Notes: generated from the letters alone by a model not told the origin. Positions 23,901 through 31,050 are shown, counted from the first letter of the stretch. The stretch: DNA of 60,316 nt from Branchiostoma floridae (GCF_000003815.2 NC_049980.1:5407606-5467921); one strand, 5' to 3'. Numbers and translations are program-made.

Positions 23901-26900
23901 ACAGATACCGATATGTGACCAGACCGTTGATACATGTCTGCAATGTGCTAAAACTATGACAAACACGTTGACTAATTAGTGTTCTGTGGTTCGTTTGACC
24001 TTTAAGGTTACATGTAAGTAAAGGTGAACACACATTACTGTGTGACTAGTGTTCTGTGATTCGATTGAACGTTAAAGCCATACTGTACGCCAGAGGAGAG
24101 TGTTCCAGTTCTGCAGGTAATATTTTTCTGAATTCCCAAATGCAATTGTATCGATCTCTTGACATTGGACCTGGACAAGGGAGCAGTTGCATCATATAGC
24201 AGTAACCCCAGAGTACCCTCCAATTAAATTACATTCAGATATAACACATTATAATGCGAGCAACCATTGGACAAACTTCAACTTGGCAGTTCTAAAGAAA
24301 TATTTGGGTGGATGAGCTTGAAAATTACTTTTGCCATGTGTTTCTGGATACTTGTTTAAAAACTTGTAGCCTTAATAACTTTATGTCCCACTTGCTTTTG
24401 GTCAAAAATGGGCTTTGATATTTGTCAATCATTCCGTTGAAACCCATACTTAAGACTTGAAAAAAAGGCCTTCATAAAAGTTGGCAGCTTTTAAGAAATA
24501 GAGGTTCGATCCTAAAAACAATGTTTGCAGCATGTGTGTGAATAGTTGTTTATCATTTTCCATCCTTAGCAACCTAATTCTTCTATTTATTTGACTCCAA
24601 AGTTGACCTGGAACATTTAACAATTATTCCATAGGAGCCAATAGTTAAGACATTATTCAAATCATGCATTACATCTGACGGGTCTGCATGAAGGGGCAAT
24701 ACTCAGTTACTGGATTATAAATGGTCCATTTATTTGTTCATAAGTGATAAATTGTTACACATTCAGTTGTTTTTGTGTACATAAAGATGTGGTCTTTTAG
24801 AAAATAACACTCTCCTCTGGAATATATAGTATAGCTTCAATGCCACATTAGCGATAGAGGCAAAACGTTGCTACTCGTGATAAAGAGACGACATACGCTG
24901 TTCTGTGGTTTCATTGACTTTCAAGATTACAAAAATAAGGTGGCCATACGTTACTTTTTACTTTCCGACTTGTGTTTTATTGTTTTTATTTGCCGCTGTG
25001 GTCATAGTTACCAATAGCTAGGTGGCAAAACGCTGTTACATGTGCTAAAATCAGGACGAACGCGTCTACTTGTCTTCTGTGATTCGATTGATGTTCAAGG
25101 TAAAGTATAAAGAAAGATGACCATAGGTTACTATGCGACTAGCTTTCTGTCAGTAGATTGACCTCCAAGGTAAAGAAAGATGAATAAAGAAATGTGGCCA
25201 CACGTTACTATGTGACTAGTGTTCTGTAGTCACAGATTACAATGTGACTAGTGTTCTGTGATTCAATTGACCTCAGGGTCACGTATAAAGAAAGGTGGCC
25301 AGACGTTACTATGTGACTAGTGTTCTGTGGTCACATGTTACAATGCGACTAGTGTTCTGTGATTCAATTGACCTCAGGGTCACGTATAAAAAAAGGTGGC
25401 CACACGTTACCATGCGACTAGTGTTCTGTGATTCAATTGACCTCAGGGTCACGTATAAAGAAAGGTGGCCACACGTTACCATGCGACTAGTGTTCTGTGA
25501 TTCAATTGACCTCAGGGTCACGTATAAAGAAAGGTGGCCACACGTTACTATGTGACTAGTGTTCTGTGGTCACAGGTTACAATGCGACTAGTGTTCTGTG
25601 ATTCAATTGACCTCAGGGTCACGTATAAAGAAAGGTGGCCACACGTTACCATGCGACTAGTGTTCTGTGATTCAATTGACCTCAAGGTCACGTATAAAGA
25701 AAGGTGGCCATACGTTACTATGTGACTAGTGTTCTGTGGTCACAGGTACAATGCAACTAGTGTTCTGTGATTCAATTGACCTCAGGGTCACGTATAAAGA
25801 AAGGTGGCCACACGTTACTATGCGACTAGTGTTCTGTGATTCAATTGACCTCAGGGTCACGTATAAAGAAAGGTGGCCACACGTTACTATGCGACTAGTG
25901 TTCTGTGATTCAATTGACCTCAAGGTTACGTGCAAAGAAAGATGACCATAGGTTACTATGCGACTAGCTTTCTGTCAGTAGATTGACCTCCAACGTAAAG
26001 AAAGATGAATAAAGAAATGTGGCCACACGTTACTATGTGACTAGTGTTCTGTGGCCACAGGTTACTATGCGACTAGTGTTCTGTTATTCTATTGGCCTCA
26101 AGGTCACGTATAAAGAGAGGTCACCACAGGTTACTACGCGACTTGTGTTCTGTGATTCGCAGATTGACCTCCAAGATCACGTCTAAAGAATGGTAGCCAC
26201 GGGTTTCTATATGTCATTGACTAACGTTCTGCGATTCAATCGATCTTCAAGGTGACGTATGAAGAAAGGCGGCGACACTTAACTATGCGACTAAAGTTCT
26301 GTGATTCGATTGACCTCCAAGGTCACGCATAAAGAAATGTGGCCTCAGGTTACTATGCGACTAGTGCCCTGTGGTAAGGTTGATCTCTGAGGTCACAGTG
26401 ACCGATAGGTGTCAGAACTTGATACACATGCTAAAACTACGACGAACGCGTCGACTTACTAGTGTTCTGTGATCTGACTGGTTCAAGGTCATGTCACTAT
26501 GCATGCTTCAACCACAAAGGATATGTAGGCTACGAGCAAGGACGTTATAGCATCACAAAAATCAATATTTAAACCCAAAATGTACATGTAAAACTGTTCA
26601 TTAATAATTGCAATGACGCAGTAAGGCAATTATGACATTGATATGTGCTATTTTCGGAAGCCGTACGTAACTCTGCCCAACCCCAAATACCTTATCCGTA
26701 CCACACCTAGAACATTGTTGTCGGACAATAGGGCATGGTATGTTCATACAAAACGTCCAGAACGCCCCCTAAATTCACATCAAAAGCATTCTATAAATCT
26801 AATAACACATAAAAATCAACAGTAATCGGTAATGGCCAATAATTGAAATCATTGACAAAGCAAAATGAACATAATATGGTATTTTGTAGTTGCACTACCC

Positions 26901-27105
26901 AATCCCTTATCGAATTAGTAACGCTCCAGTGTCATTCATAGACAGGAACATTATTGTCACAGAGATAGTCAAACCTAGACTACTAGCGCATACATTAGCA
27001 CTATCACTATCAACATAAATTTGATTAAGAACTGGTTCGGATTTACTCACCGATGTAGAAATTAGCCGCTAGAATGGCGCTAACGAGCCCGAAGGCACCC
27101 TTCAT
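2780..27105 (-). CDS. Gene A: multi-domain VWA-EGF-CCP protein (30 exons seen; 3' end outside window)
   Basis: Transcript order is signal peptide exon, 10-codon linker exon, VWA, EGF-like, 18 CCP domains, VWA, 7 CCP domains, then out of the window. Every internal junction is phase 1, so all the exons I list join in one frame. The protein would be secreted or exposed at the cell surface; no transmembrane segment is seen in the part available. CCP domains usually bind proteins or glycans, and VWA domains bind ligands through a metal ion. The makeup recalls SVEP1-type and other CCP/VWA proteins, but no orthology can be claimed. Two VWA-containing halves share a TIPP-type linker, suggesting an internal duplication. 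Exon joining is inferred from splice signals and phase. Confidence 0.75.
3460..3636 (-). CDS. Gene A CCP24 exon
   Basis: Open 59-codon CCP reading GQCPSLAAPANGQRNNIGVN at the start and TWSDNVPTC at the end. It has no methionine, so it is easily missed by ORF searches. Acceptor TTCTAG, donor GTATGA. Confidence 0.9.
4200..4376 (-). CDS. Gene A CCP23 exon
   Basis: CCP with VQCPSMSAPSNGAVSSTG at the start and GYGLDGTARLTC in the middle. It is more diverged from the consensus than the central array. Donor GTAAGA, phase 1 at both ends. Confidence 0.9.
4730..4990. repeat. Diverged direct repeat in intron
   Basis: Two related halves follow each other: GCGCCAGGTCTCCCG...CCGGGTGA...AAATCACC (about 4834-4880) and TCGCCAGGCCTCCAACCGGGTGA...GAATCACC (about 4907-4945). 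GC is higher than in the flanks. Probably an old repeat fragment; the family is not recognised. Confidence 0.4.
5037..5213 (-). CDS. Gene A CCP22 exon
   Basis: CCP with VQCPQLGALTNGVLRPSGAT at the start; ALTNG replaces the usual APTNG and the middle reads GYELEGPPSTTC. Donor GTACAT, acceptor CTTCAG. Confidence 0.9.
5616..5792 (-). CDS. Gene A CCP21 exon
   Basis: CCP with GQCPTLTAPTNGMLSPPGMT at the start, ending SNAVPSCQ. Only about 150 bp of intron separates it from CCP20, and the two share the GM(T/N)SYQD segment, so they look like a tandem exon duplication. Confidence 0.92.
5946..6122 (-). CDS. Gene A CCP20 exon
   Basis: CCP with VQCPPLTAPTNGGLTPAGMN at the start and CQADGQWSDPTPTC at the end. 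Close sister of CCP21. Confidence 0.92.
6275..6345 (-). pseudogene. Relic CCP exon (3' part)
   Basis: The intron sequence matches the C-terminal part of CCP exons on the minus strand (CGACATGTTG..GGATAGAATTA, then CACCTGCTTGACACGTCAC) but has insertions and no open frame or usable donor. Read as a decayed exon copy; alignment is by eye. Confidence 0.45.
6750..6926 (-). CDS. Gene A CCP19 exon
   Basis: First CCP after the second VWA. It starts IRCPALTSPSNGILNPAGQT and has GYNPTGQTSLTCLLNGDWSA, a distinct subtype whose nearest relative in the window is the half-exon relic near 20.8 kb. Confidence 0.9.
7427..8002 (-). CDS. Gene A second VWA domain exon
   Basis: One 576-nt exon encodes a whole VWA domain, phase 1 at both ends. 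The metal site is complete: DxSxS in DLVFLVDSSESF, the threonine in SGDTFTGRG and the aspartate in VVLTDGNSGDD. It has exactly the same length as the first VWA exon (22050-22625) and shares FEDAKTF, NNSFLE and GDPNRVFRLT with it, so the two are recent paralogues. Cysteines near both ends (STCPYAVD and SVCNG) could form a disulfide. Expected role: extracellular metal-dependent ligand binding. Confidence 0.93.
8095..8425. mobile_element. Degraded CCGA-rich foldback element, relative of the 17.5-kb element
   Basis: C-rich text with repeated CCGACC/CCAACC words ends in ...TTGGGAGACCATGGTTGG..TGTGTAA, resembling the end of the 17461-18364 element. CCAACCATGGTC and GACCATGGTTGG form a perfect 12-bp inverted pair about 30 bp apart. 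Bounds are approximate. Confidence 0.45.
8764..8961 (-). CDS. Gene A CCP18 exon with linker
   Basis: 66 codons instead of 59. After the CCP (VQCPALTAPTNGRLSPTGAN ... NDSVPTC) it continues RFTIPPPL before the donor GTGAGT. The extra tail matches the SQTIPPAL of the linker exon at 23444-23473; both directly precede a VWA exon. Confidence 0.9.
9040..9360. repeat. 30-bp minisatellite in intron
   Basis: About ten imperfect copies of a 30-bp unit (CTTGTAGTTGAGCCTGTTGT then GCCATTTGGA) run up to an assembly gap. Because 30 is a multiple of three it gives an open frame encoding VVPFGLVVEP-like decapeptides, but nothing indicates that it is translated. Confidence 0.85.
9417..9516. other. Assembly gap (100 N)
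   Basis: A run of exactly 100 N inside the intron between CCP17 and CCP18, right after a minisatellite. The round length suggests a placeholder, so the true distance and any further repeat copies or exons here are unknown. Confidence 0.98.
9787..9966 (-). CDS. Gene A CCP17 exon
   Basis: 180-nt CCP with RPCPVLTAPTNGARTPSTGS at the start and SGYQRNGVASLTCRADGTW inside. Donor GTAAGT; acceptor TTTTTAG. No methionine in the exon. Confidence 0.92.
10262..10438 (-). CDS. Gene A CCP16 exon
   Basis: 177-nt CCP with RPCPGFTAPTNGAVSILGPY at the start and GYVLNGDPSTTCRADGTW inside. Donor GTAAGT. Confidence 0.92.
10821..11000 (-). CDS. Gene A CCP15 exon
   Basis: 180-nt CCP with GQCPALLAPANGVRTPPTGA at the start and FQQTVSF inside. 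Its FQQTVSF/TTVTCQAGG version is close to the B-type exons of gene B, so related exons are shared between the two genes. Confidence 0.92.
11257..11475 (+). mobile_element. tRNA-derived SINE
   Basis: A Pol III box-B-like GGGTTCGAATCC lies at 11298-11309, with a possible A box upstream (TGGCGTAACGACAGAGT). It is followed by a tail (CCAGGTGTAAAAATGG ... GATGGGACTACCTTTA) shared with the copy at 36715-36990. A homologous body at two unlinked sites supports a SINE rather than a tRNA gene. Confidence 0.6.
11779..11958 (-). CDS. Gene A CCP14 exon
   Basis: 180-nt CCP with RQCTGLTAPANGVRTPSTGS at the start (CT instead of CP) and GYQLNGVSLLTC inside. The donor follows ACA A, giving Ser at the junction. 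Confidence 0.92.
12125..12304 (-). CDS. Gene A CCP13 exon
   Basis: 180-nt CCP with VQCPAQTAPANGAISPAAGP at the start and GYERNGAASATC inside. It combines a PYSYQ segment of the 177-nt type with one extra codon. Confidence 0.92.
12445..12510 (-). pseudogene. Possible relic CCP exon
   Basis: CATTCTACCTTCTGTCAGCC then TGGCCATGCAACACTAGTA resembles the CCATGTTCCGTCAGC..TGGCA stretch of CCP exons. No open frame or splice sites remain. Confidence 0.35.
12713..12889 (-). CDS. Gene A CCP12 exon
   Basis: 177-nt CCP with RSCPALTAPTNGALSPPGPY at the start and YLNQVTV inside. The intron downstream of it, in transcript order, is the one entered upstream by the CR1-like LINE. Confidence 0.93.
13081..14550 (+). 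mobile_element. 5'-truncated CR1/L2-like LINE in gene A intron
   Basis: The element begins within the RT domain, with no endonuclease, and ends with a 3' UTR and an (ATT)n tail at 14538-14550. It lies antisense to gene A, and its tail ends about 9 bp from the donor of the CCP11 exon (14560). The left junction is seen because the text before about 13081 (GGACATTGCTAACACATATCA) is host intron sequence repeated beside many CCP exons. Confidence 0.85.
13082..14342 (+). pseudogene. LINE reverse transcriptase, 5'-truncated
   Basis: About 420 codons are open: VEDLRPVSLTSILAKVCE, QFGGLPGKSTTHCLVDILHH, VLTDFSKAFDRVQ, GLPQGTVLAP and the catalytic FVDDLSMIE (FVDD in place of YADD), then a thumb/C-terminal region ending PHIVRLLNS with TGA at 14340-14342. 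The frame is uninterrupted, so the copy is young. The ATG at 13059 lies in host intron sequence and is not the element's start. Confidence 0.85.
14560..14736 (-). CDS. Gene A CCP11 exon
   Basis: 177-nt CCP with RTCVTLTAPANGALSPPGPH at the start (CV instead of CP) and NVNCNPGYQLNG inside. Donor GTAAGA, with the LINE tail almost touching it. Confidence 0.92.
14953..15129 (-). CDS. Gene A CCP10 exon
   Basis: 177-nt CCP with RPCPGLTAPTNGALSSPGPY at the start. Its acceptor (CCATTACAG) lies about 10 bp after a minus-strand ATTC repeat, so the pyrimidine-rich tract is supplied by a LINE tail. Confidence 0.93.
15139..15245 (-). mobile_element. LINE 3' end with (ATTC)n tail
   Basis: On the minus strand it reads GGTATGTATGTATGTACAAT then AAAGGTCTTCATTCATTCATT, a typical 3' end of CR1/L2-like elements with a tetranucleotide tail. 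The 5' limit is not clear; related AT-rich text runs to about 15395. Confidence 0.55.
15512..15691 (-). CDS. Gene A CCP9 exon
   Basis: 180-nt CCP with RQCPALTAPTNGVRTPLTGS at the start and FYTNTITF inside. Exon and flanking intron are duplicated as CCP5 at 18526. Confidence 0.93.
15952..16131 (-). CDS. Gene A CCP8 exon
   Basis: 180-nt CCP with RPCPDLTAPTNGARTPATGS at the start and LYQDQISF inside. Duplicated counterpart of CCP4 (18963). Confidence 0.93.
16629..16808 (-). CDS. Gene A CCP7 exon
   Basis: 180-nt CCP with AQCPDLTAPTNGARTPPTGS at the start and NSIQNTITF, GYVLNGFPSTTC inside. Confidence 0.93.
17221..17397 (-). CDS. Gene A CCP6 exon
   Basis: 177-nt CCP with RPCPGLTAPTNGALSPPGPY at the start and YQNQVTV, GYQLSGVSPVTC inside. 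The upstream intron holds the 0.9-kb foldback element. Confidence 0.93.
17461..18364. mobile_element. 904-bp foldback DNA element with CCGA-rich interior
   Basis: The terminal inverted repeats are about 39 bp with two mismatches. Both start TTTATGCCTAGGTTACACAT and continue (G/A)GCCGA(C/A)TTTGGCTCCCGA. Inside the right half is a short tandem run of AGCCGACTC/AGCCGAACGCC words (18211-18290), and the left half has the inverse-type words. No transposase is encoded, so it is non-autonomous. No clear target duplication is seen. Confidence 0.8.
18526..18705 (-). CDS. Gene A CCP5 exon
   Basis: 180-nt CCP with RQCPVLAAPTNGARTPSTGS at the start and WSNNVPTC at the end. Its intron flanks are homologous to those of CCP9. 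Confidence 0.93.
18963..19142 (-). CDS. Gene A CCP4 exon
   Basis: 180-nt CCP with RPCPVLTAPTNGARTPPTGS at the start and LYQDQISF, GYQLSGVSLLTC inside. Sister of CCP8. Confidence 0.93.
19368..19386 (-). pseudogene. CCP exon stump
   Basis: TTTTAC then GTGTGCATGTTGGAAC is the last 16 nt of a CCP exon with its donor, followed by unrelated sequence. The rest of the exon has been deleted. Confidence 0.55.
19500..19679 (-). CDS. Gene A CCP3 exon
   Basis: 180-nt CCP with VQCPVLSAPANGARNPSTGS at the start and GYVLNGSPNTVCQADGSW inside. No methionine; open throughout. Confidence 0.92.
19870..20075. repeat. Tandem copies of a GTGATAG...CTATCAC hairpin unit
   Basis: Three spaced copies of TAGTGAATTAA(C/T)GTGATAG followed by AGG and (T)GCTATCACATTTT. 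Each can form a short hairpin. One more copy is at about 20912-20935 and several at 59110-59300. Confidence 0.7.
20196..20372 (-). CDS. Gene A CCP2 exon
   Basis: 177-nt CCP with VQCPVLTAPAFGSLSPAGAT at the start and GYIRNGATSATC inside. The block of hairpin repeats plus this exon resembles the block at 20.9-21.25 kb, indicating a segmental duplication with CCP1. Confidence 0.92.
20567..20762. mobile_element. Near-palindromic MITE/foldback element
   Basis: Arms of about 85 bp (20567-20652 and 20672-20762) are reverse complements: CTCACATGTAGCGAAAATCG ... GACGACGAGTCTGCGAG ... GAGGAGGCAT on the left, its inverse on the right. Only about 20 bp lie between them. The right end stops 1-3 bp from the donor of a broken CCP exon. 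Confidence 0.85.
20764..20850 (-). pseudogene. Broken CCP exon (3' half only)
   Basis: It encodes QAMLTCLANGAWSASPPTC then the donor GTAATA, i.e. the second half of a CCP19-like domain. The first half, with the first two cysteines, is missing and replaced by text related to the hairpin-repeat intron. If spliced in it would give half a domain; probably dead. Confidence 0.6.
21077..21253 (-). CDS. Gene A CCP1 exon
   Basis: First CCP after the EGF exon: VQCPALTAPVNGALTPTNRR at the start, GYVRNGASSATC inside, 59 codons. Confidence 0.92.
21636..21752 (-). CDS. Gene A EGF-like domain exon
   Basis: 39 codons with six cysteines in EGF order: NLCDPFPCHTNATCQV, then RTYSCTCNVGFVGNGLTC. The spacing and GF.GNG suit an EGF fold; the residues for calcium binding (D-x-D/N-E before the first Cys) are absent. 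Phase 1 at both ends; the donor GTTCGT is weak. Confidence 0.9.
22050..22625 (-). CDS. Gene A first VWA domain exon
   Basis: A 576-nt exon encoding a full VWA domain. Metal site: DSSES in DLVFLLDSSESF, threonine in GHTYTGLG, aspartate in VVLTDDVSED (TDD rather than the commoner TDG). Cysteines lie at both ends (NTCPYPVD and NICNG). Several N-x-S/T sites (for example NYTR, NNSF) suit an extracellular location. It follows the linker exon and precedes the EGF exon. Confidence 0.93.
22626..23443 (-). other. Gene A intron 2
   Basis: About 820 bp of AT-rich intron. I see no exon or complete element, only a perfect 11-bp palindrome around ATA at 22871-22895. Confidence 0.6.
23444..23473 (-). CDS. 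Gene A linker exon 2
   Basis: A 30-nt exon (AASQTIPPALG across its joins) between TTATTACAG and GTGAGT, phase 1 at both ends. It would place a short Pro-containing linker after the signal peptide. It is accepted because its phase fits exons 1 and 3 and a similar FTIPPPL segment precedes the other VWA. Confidence 0.7.
23600..26490. repeat. Minisatellite with 69-bp unit in gene A intron 1
   Basis: The core (about 25200-25935) has near-identical copies of a 69-bp unit containing ATGCGACTAGTGTTCTGTGA, CAATTGACCTCAGGGTCACG and AAAGAAAGGTGGCCACACGT. Shorter units with TGTGGTCACAGGTTACAATG interrupt them at intervals, giving a higher-order pattern. Decayed copies extend to 23.6 and 26.5 kb. 69 bp equals 23 codons, so both strands stay open by chance. 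Confidence 0.9.
24075..24840. mobile_element. Inverted-repeat DNA element inside the minisatellite
   Basis: The left end GCCATACTGTACGCCAGAGG then AGAGTGTT and the right end, inverted, GCTATACTATATATTCCAGA then GGAGAGTGTT bound about 760 bp with no minisatellite copies. No transposase frame is seen. It interrupts the decayed left part of the array. Confidence 0.6.
27051..27105 (-). CDS. Gene A exon 1: start codon and signal peptide
   Basis: ATG at 27105-27103 begins MKGAFGLVSAILAANFYI, a short basic residue followed by a hydrophobic stretch, as in a signal peptide. The exon ends at ATC G before GTGAGT, phase 1, matching exon 2. The start context AACAACATGA has A at -3. This is the only ATG-led hydrophobic exon upstream of the first VWA. 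Confidence is limited by the 3.6-kb intron that follows. Confidence 0.75.
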
Positions 27106-28513
27106 GTTGTTGTTGTTGTGCGCTGAACTCTACTCTCCGCTTTTTCCAAAAGTGGCCCAAATCCGTAGAACAACTTGAACTTCGAATGTCCACGGCTGAC
27201 CAGAGAGGCACCGTGTGCTGAGGAGCGCTCTCGCGGTGGCTGAAAAAGCGCGTAGACAACGAACGCGCAGAAATCCGATCCGTACGCGTACCGTCTCGTG
27301 CACGCGTCTGAACTATCTGAACTATCTAGAGAACGCCCAAATTAAATCCTGGGCGTGGACCTCAACTATGCTTTTGCAGAAGTTGAAAAAAAACAGCAAA
27401 GATAGGGGAGGGGTGCAAGTGCACGAAAGCTTGGCCTTGAAAGGTATCATTGGGGCATTTCACACATTTCCCCCGATTCTGCGAGTCCGTCCCAAAATCT
27501 TTGTTCGTCTCAAAGCTTTTTATCCGCCTATGTGATTTTATGGGCGTTCCTTGTTGGTAAAAGAAATCTCAGCTACAATTCCAATGAAAAACTCAGCTTC
27601 GGTTCCCTCTACCGTGCTGTGCCGTCATTGGCTTGAAATCTTTTTTTCCAAGAATCCAATTTTTAAGAACACAAGAAGATTTAGAGACTTATCAATCTTT
27701 GTTGACTCATGTTCAGTGTAGCGGGCAAAATTGTGAACGCCCATTATCGTCACCAAGCGCAAGGTGAGATAAGTGGGGGACGATCTTTTTAACCTTTTTG
27801 ACGGTGACACCCAAAGATGGGCATAATTTGGCGGGAACATTGTGTTGCGTGACATGGCGGTTGACAATGTGCAGCTGTGGGATAAGTCAAACAATGCGGG
27901 TAACGCTTTGTCAAAAAGTTGAGTTTTTGGTCTTTTTTTCAGCTAGATACGAATATGTAACGCTTCTACGCATGTCGGCAATACTATCACCCTATATATG
28001 TACTTGATCCCAAATGTTACATGTGACTGTACAGCCGACATGTCGTTTAGTCTTTATAGCCCAATTACAGATATTTTCTACTTCACAGGAGAGCCAGTTA
28101 TGGCGACCCGAAAAAGCCGGTATTGTAGTATAGGGAGGGTCTGCCTGGTTCAATGCATCACGTATGGACAACACACTTAAAGGACGCCATGTTGAGTCAA
28201 TTGGATGGATGACATCCACTGGGAACCACAAAACTTATGCAAGTGTGAGAATTGAAAAGTTTGTCCCAAAACGTTGCATTGAAATCTAAACGGTCATGAA
28301 GTTTGAAAAGTAACGCTCAGAGTGTGGTAAACCGAACGACATGTATGTTTTTTCCTTTTTGTTCTTGTAGTTTATAGGTGGCCATACAAAAGTGACTGTA
28401 CTTTGTCGTGTCAATAAAGCTTGTATAAATTCATATTTTTCCATTTTTTTCACGCTTTTGATACCAGTACACATTTTACAGCTACAAAACACGTAAAATG
28501 TTCTGGTGGAGAA

Positions 28514-28712
28514 GTACTGAAAAATGTGAAACGTTCGCCGTGGTTTTATGTTCACGGTCTTTACCTTTGACCTATTTATTGCAAACTTACAACCACTTCT
28601 GCCCGCCTATGACTCCTTGTTTTAACCTCGAACTTAAATCCACCGCGAACACTCCATATTTCTCTCAACCTCGAAATTCGAATCCACGCAAACATTTCTT
28701 CTTTTACAGTAT
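28514..28712. mobile_element. MITE remnant, CCGCGAA family
   Basis: It contains CGTTCGCCGTGGTTTTATGT, AACTTAAATCCACCGCGAAC and ends TTTTACAGTA, matching the fuller copy at 41709-41917. Confidence 0.5.
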
Positions 28713-28720
28713 CGGACTCA

Positions 28721-28820
28721 NNNNNNNNNNNNNNNNNNNNNNNNNNNNNNNNNNNNNNNNNNNNNNNNNNNNNNNNNNNNNNNNNNNNNNNNNNNNNNNN
28801 NNNNNNNNNNNNNNNNNNNN
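28721..28820. other. Assembly gap (100 N)
   Basis: Second 100-N placeholder. It splits two repeat elements, so the local structure between genes A and B is incomplete. Confidence 0.98.
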
Positions 28821-29060
28821 CCCCCCATTCACTATGACGGCGCTCTCTCTGTGCTCACTCTGCGACCTAAACTTTGAGCAATTTTTTTAGAAAAAAAAAA
28901 GAATCTTGGTAAATATGCTTTGTGTGTTTTTCATCTTATCAGTCACACTTTTTTTCATTATGTTTGGTACACCATGTTTGGATTTATCTAAGGTTAGACA
29001 AATCTGTTTTAGGTCGCAGTAAGGCCGTAGCGCGATCGCCGTCTAGTGGAAAGGGGTCCT
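28821..29060. mobile_element. MITE, CCCTTTCCACTA family (left end in gap)
   Basis: It starts CACTATGACGGCGCTCTC just after the gap and ends GCGATCGCCGTCTAGTGGAA then AGGGG; ACGGCG and CGCCGT are inverted. It shares TCTTATCAGTCACACTTTT with the copy at 31715-31940. Confidence 0.65.
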
Positions 29061-29584
29061 TGGTACTAATTGAAATAATGACAGTGTGTAGACACTGCCA
29101 TTATATAAGGACTGGTTGACTAAGCTCAATTGAGCTAAATAATAATAAAAAAAAGACTTTCCAACAACAAGACAACAGTTAAAGGTCTTATTTATTTGAA
29201 AGGAATGATTACATAAGAACTTGTTATATAAGTGAACGTAACTTAGTGAAGTGATGATAAGTGTTGGATTCTAGATCAGATAGGTTTTATAGAATCCAAT
29301 TTCTGCGTTTGGTTTTGTGTCTAGCGTGCTAAGCTTAAGATTAGCAATGGCTTCGGGATCAAATCAATGTATTGAAAGAATCTCTGATAACTGTATAATG
29401 GCGGGGGGGGGGGCGATGTGACGGGACGCCAAACACATGTTAGCACGAAAGGTCGAAGATCGCCAATTAACTTGAACAACCTATCATTACTGACCTGGGG
29501 CGTTTTACAGACATTGTGTCCAAGGACAAAAGACGGGGATAGAGACGACTCCCATTCACACAACCGGTCAACGTCCTACTGCAC

Positions 29585-29622
29585 GCCCTGGGGGTGGGGT
29601 GGGGTGGGGGTAGGGGGGTCTT
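29585..29622 (+). other. G-rich tract, possible G-quadruplex
   Basis: Runs GGGGG-T-GGGG-T-GGGG-T-GGGGG-TA-GGGGGG give more than four G-runs with 1-2 base loops. A plain G9-G10 run also lies at 29403-29413. Any role is unknown. Confidence 0.5.
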
Positions 29623-30610
29623 ATCTAAATATAAATCTACACCGTACGTACCAGGCGGTGCAGCTAGAGTACGTAATGCTATAATTATGATTATGAGTAT
29701 GAGTCATGCAAGAGTGGCAATGTCGTGAGTTTTAATCTCTGATAGTTAAGACACTATGGTTGTTCGTCTCAAACAAAACTATGTTGACTTTTCTGAACAG
29801 AAGATATGAATATAGATATTATGGTGCGATGTATGTAGATAAATGAGGATACGACAGTAAAGTTTATAAGAGCGACAAGGAGGGTCTTCTAAATATAAAT
29901 TTGCACCGTGCCGGGTGGCGCCGCTAGAACACGTAATACTTTTATGATACAGGAGTCATGCAGGAGTGGCAATGTCTTTAATTCTAAACTATAGTACTTA
30001 AATTATCAAGGAGCTACGGTTGTCCGTCTCGATCGTAAACCGTCGTTGCCATTTCAAACGGTCGTTGCCATATCGCTGACTGGTCGATACCACTTCCTAA
30101 CTTTCTGCGGTAGGAGGGGGGGTGAGTGACAGAGAAAAGACAATATATAAACCAACTGTTCAGCTGCAAATGTATACGACAGTATCATGATGAATGGCAA
30201 CAAAAATGTTGAGAAAAGAGACAGAACGTACTAATACACATAAAAAAATATGACAAACGTTTACGAGACAGAAATGAGCGGCAACGACCGTCGTCACTAA
30301 TGGCGACGACCGTTTACGAGACAGATAACGCGCCGCGGCGATGTCCTTTTCGGCGCTATATTCCGACGAAGTCAATGATGGCGACCTGAGACTCCGATCC
30401 CTTGTGTGTACGTAATTCGGGTGGACAGGAAGAACGTGCAGTACATGGGACAACAGCAAGAGGCATACATGGAAAGACAGAGAAAACAGACACAGTCAAA
30501 CAAAACGATTATGACTCAAGAGAAAATATGAATATGGGAACGGAACGACACATGTAGATACTAGGGATACAACAGTAATCATATAAGATCGACAGTATTT
30601 TTTAGAAACG
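29617..30610. repeat. Diverged direct repeats
   Basis: GGTCTTATCTAAATATAAAT..ACCGT...GAGTCATGCA.GAGTGGCAATGTC occurs at about 29619 and again at about 29882. AGATATGAATAT..., ACGACAGTAA and TAAGA.CGACA words occur at about 29802-29880 and again near 30525-30600. Confidence 0.55.
30022..30330. mobile_element. Inverted-repeat element
   Basis: The left arm (GTCTCGATCGTAAACCGTCG, TTGCCATTTCAAACGGTCG) is inverted at 30283-30330 (GGCAACGACCGTCGTC ... GGCGACGACCGTTTACGAGA). Spacing and arm length of about 50 bp suit a foldback or MITE-type element. Confidence 0.6.
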
Positions 30611-30972
30611 ATGTTCATAGTGAAATATGCATACTACATTCATAACTGAAGTGACGTCCTTTAAGAGAAACCATATTTAATTCAAGAGCAGCAATAGTAT
30701 TATTCCTAACATGTTGTTTGGCCATTTGTAAGGTAAGTCTTTATGATATGCGTATTTCTTTCCGAAGTAGTTTCTTTCTTTCCGACAATTTCGTGAAGAC
30801 TCGCAATCACAGTGACAAATAGCTACACTTCTGTCCATCATTCGTGGAGAGGAACAATTGATTATGATGAATAGATCTAACAAGATACAGAGATTCAGTT
30901 ATTGTGTGATGTAGTTTACATGCGTATCCTTATCCTGCTCAATCCCCAGCTACCGTATCTTTCATAGTAAGA

Positions 30973-31050
30973 CTAATTGTAAATTGTACCATTTCCAGTA
31001 CTACCTCTACTGGAAAAGTCATTTGGCAGAAGAAGAAGCTTCGATGTCAG
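30973..31050 (-). CDS. Gene B possible terminal exon
   Basis: After GACTCACAG, a phase-0 frame of 25 codons (LTSKLLLLPNDFSSRG...) ends in TAG at 30973-30975. It fits the phase-0 donor at 31155 and would leave a 104-bp intron. The pyrimidine tract is weak and no homology supports it; reading through the donor to TGA at 31080 is the alternative. Confidence 0.25.
   Translation of the reverse strand: MTSKLLLLPNDFSSRGSTGNGTIYN

Noticed and set aside
25295-25945. Long open frames on both strands with a repeated 23-residue peptide
   Set aside because: Produced by the 69-bp minisatellite; no splice sites, no start context, antisense frames equally open.
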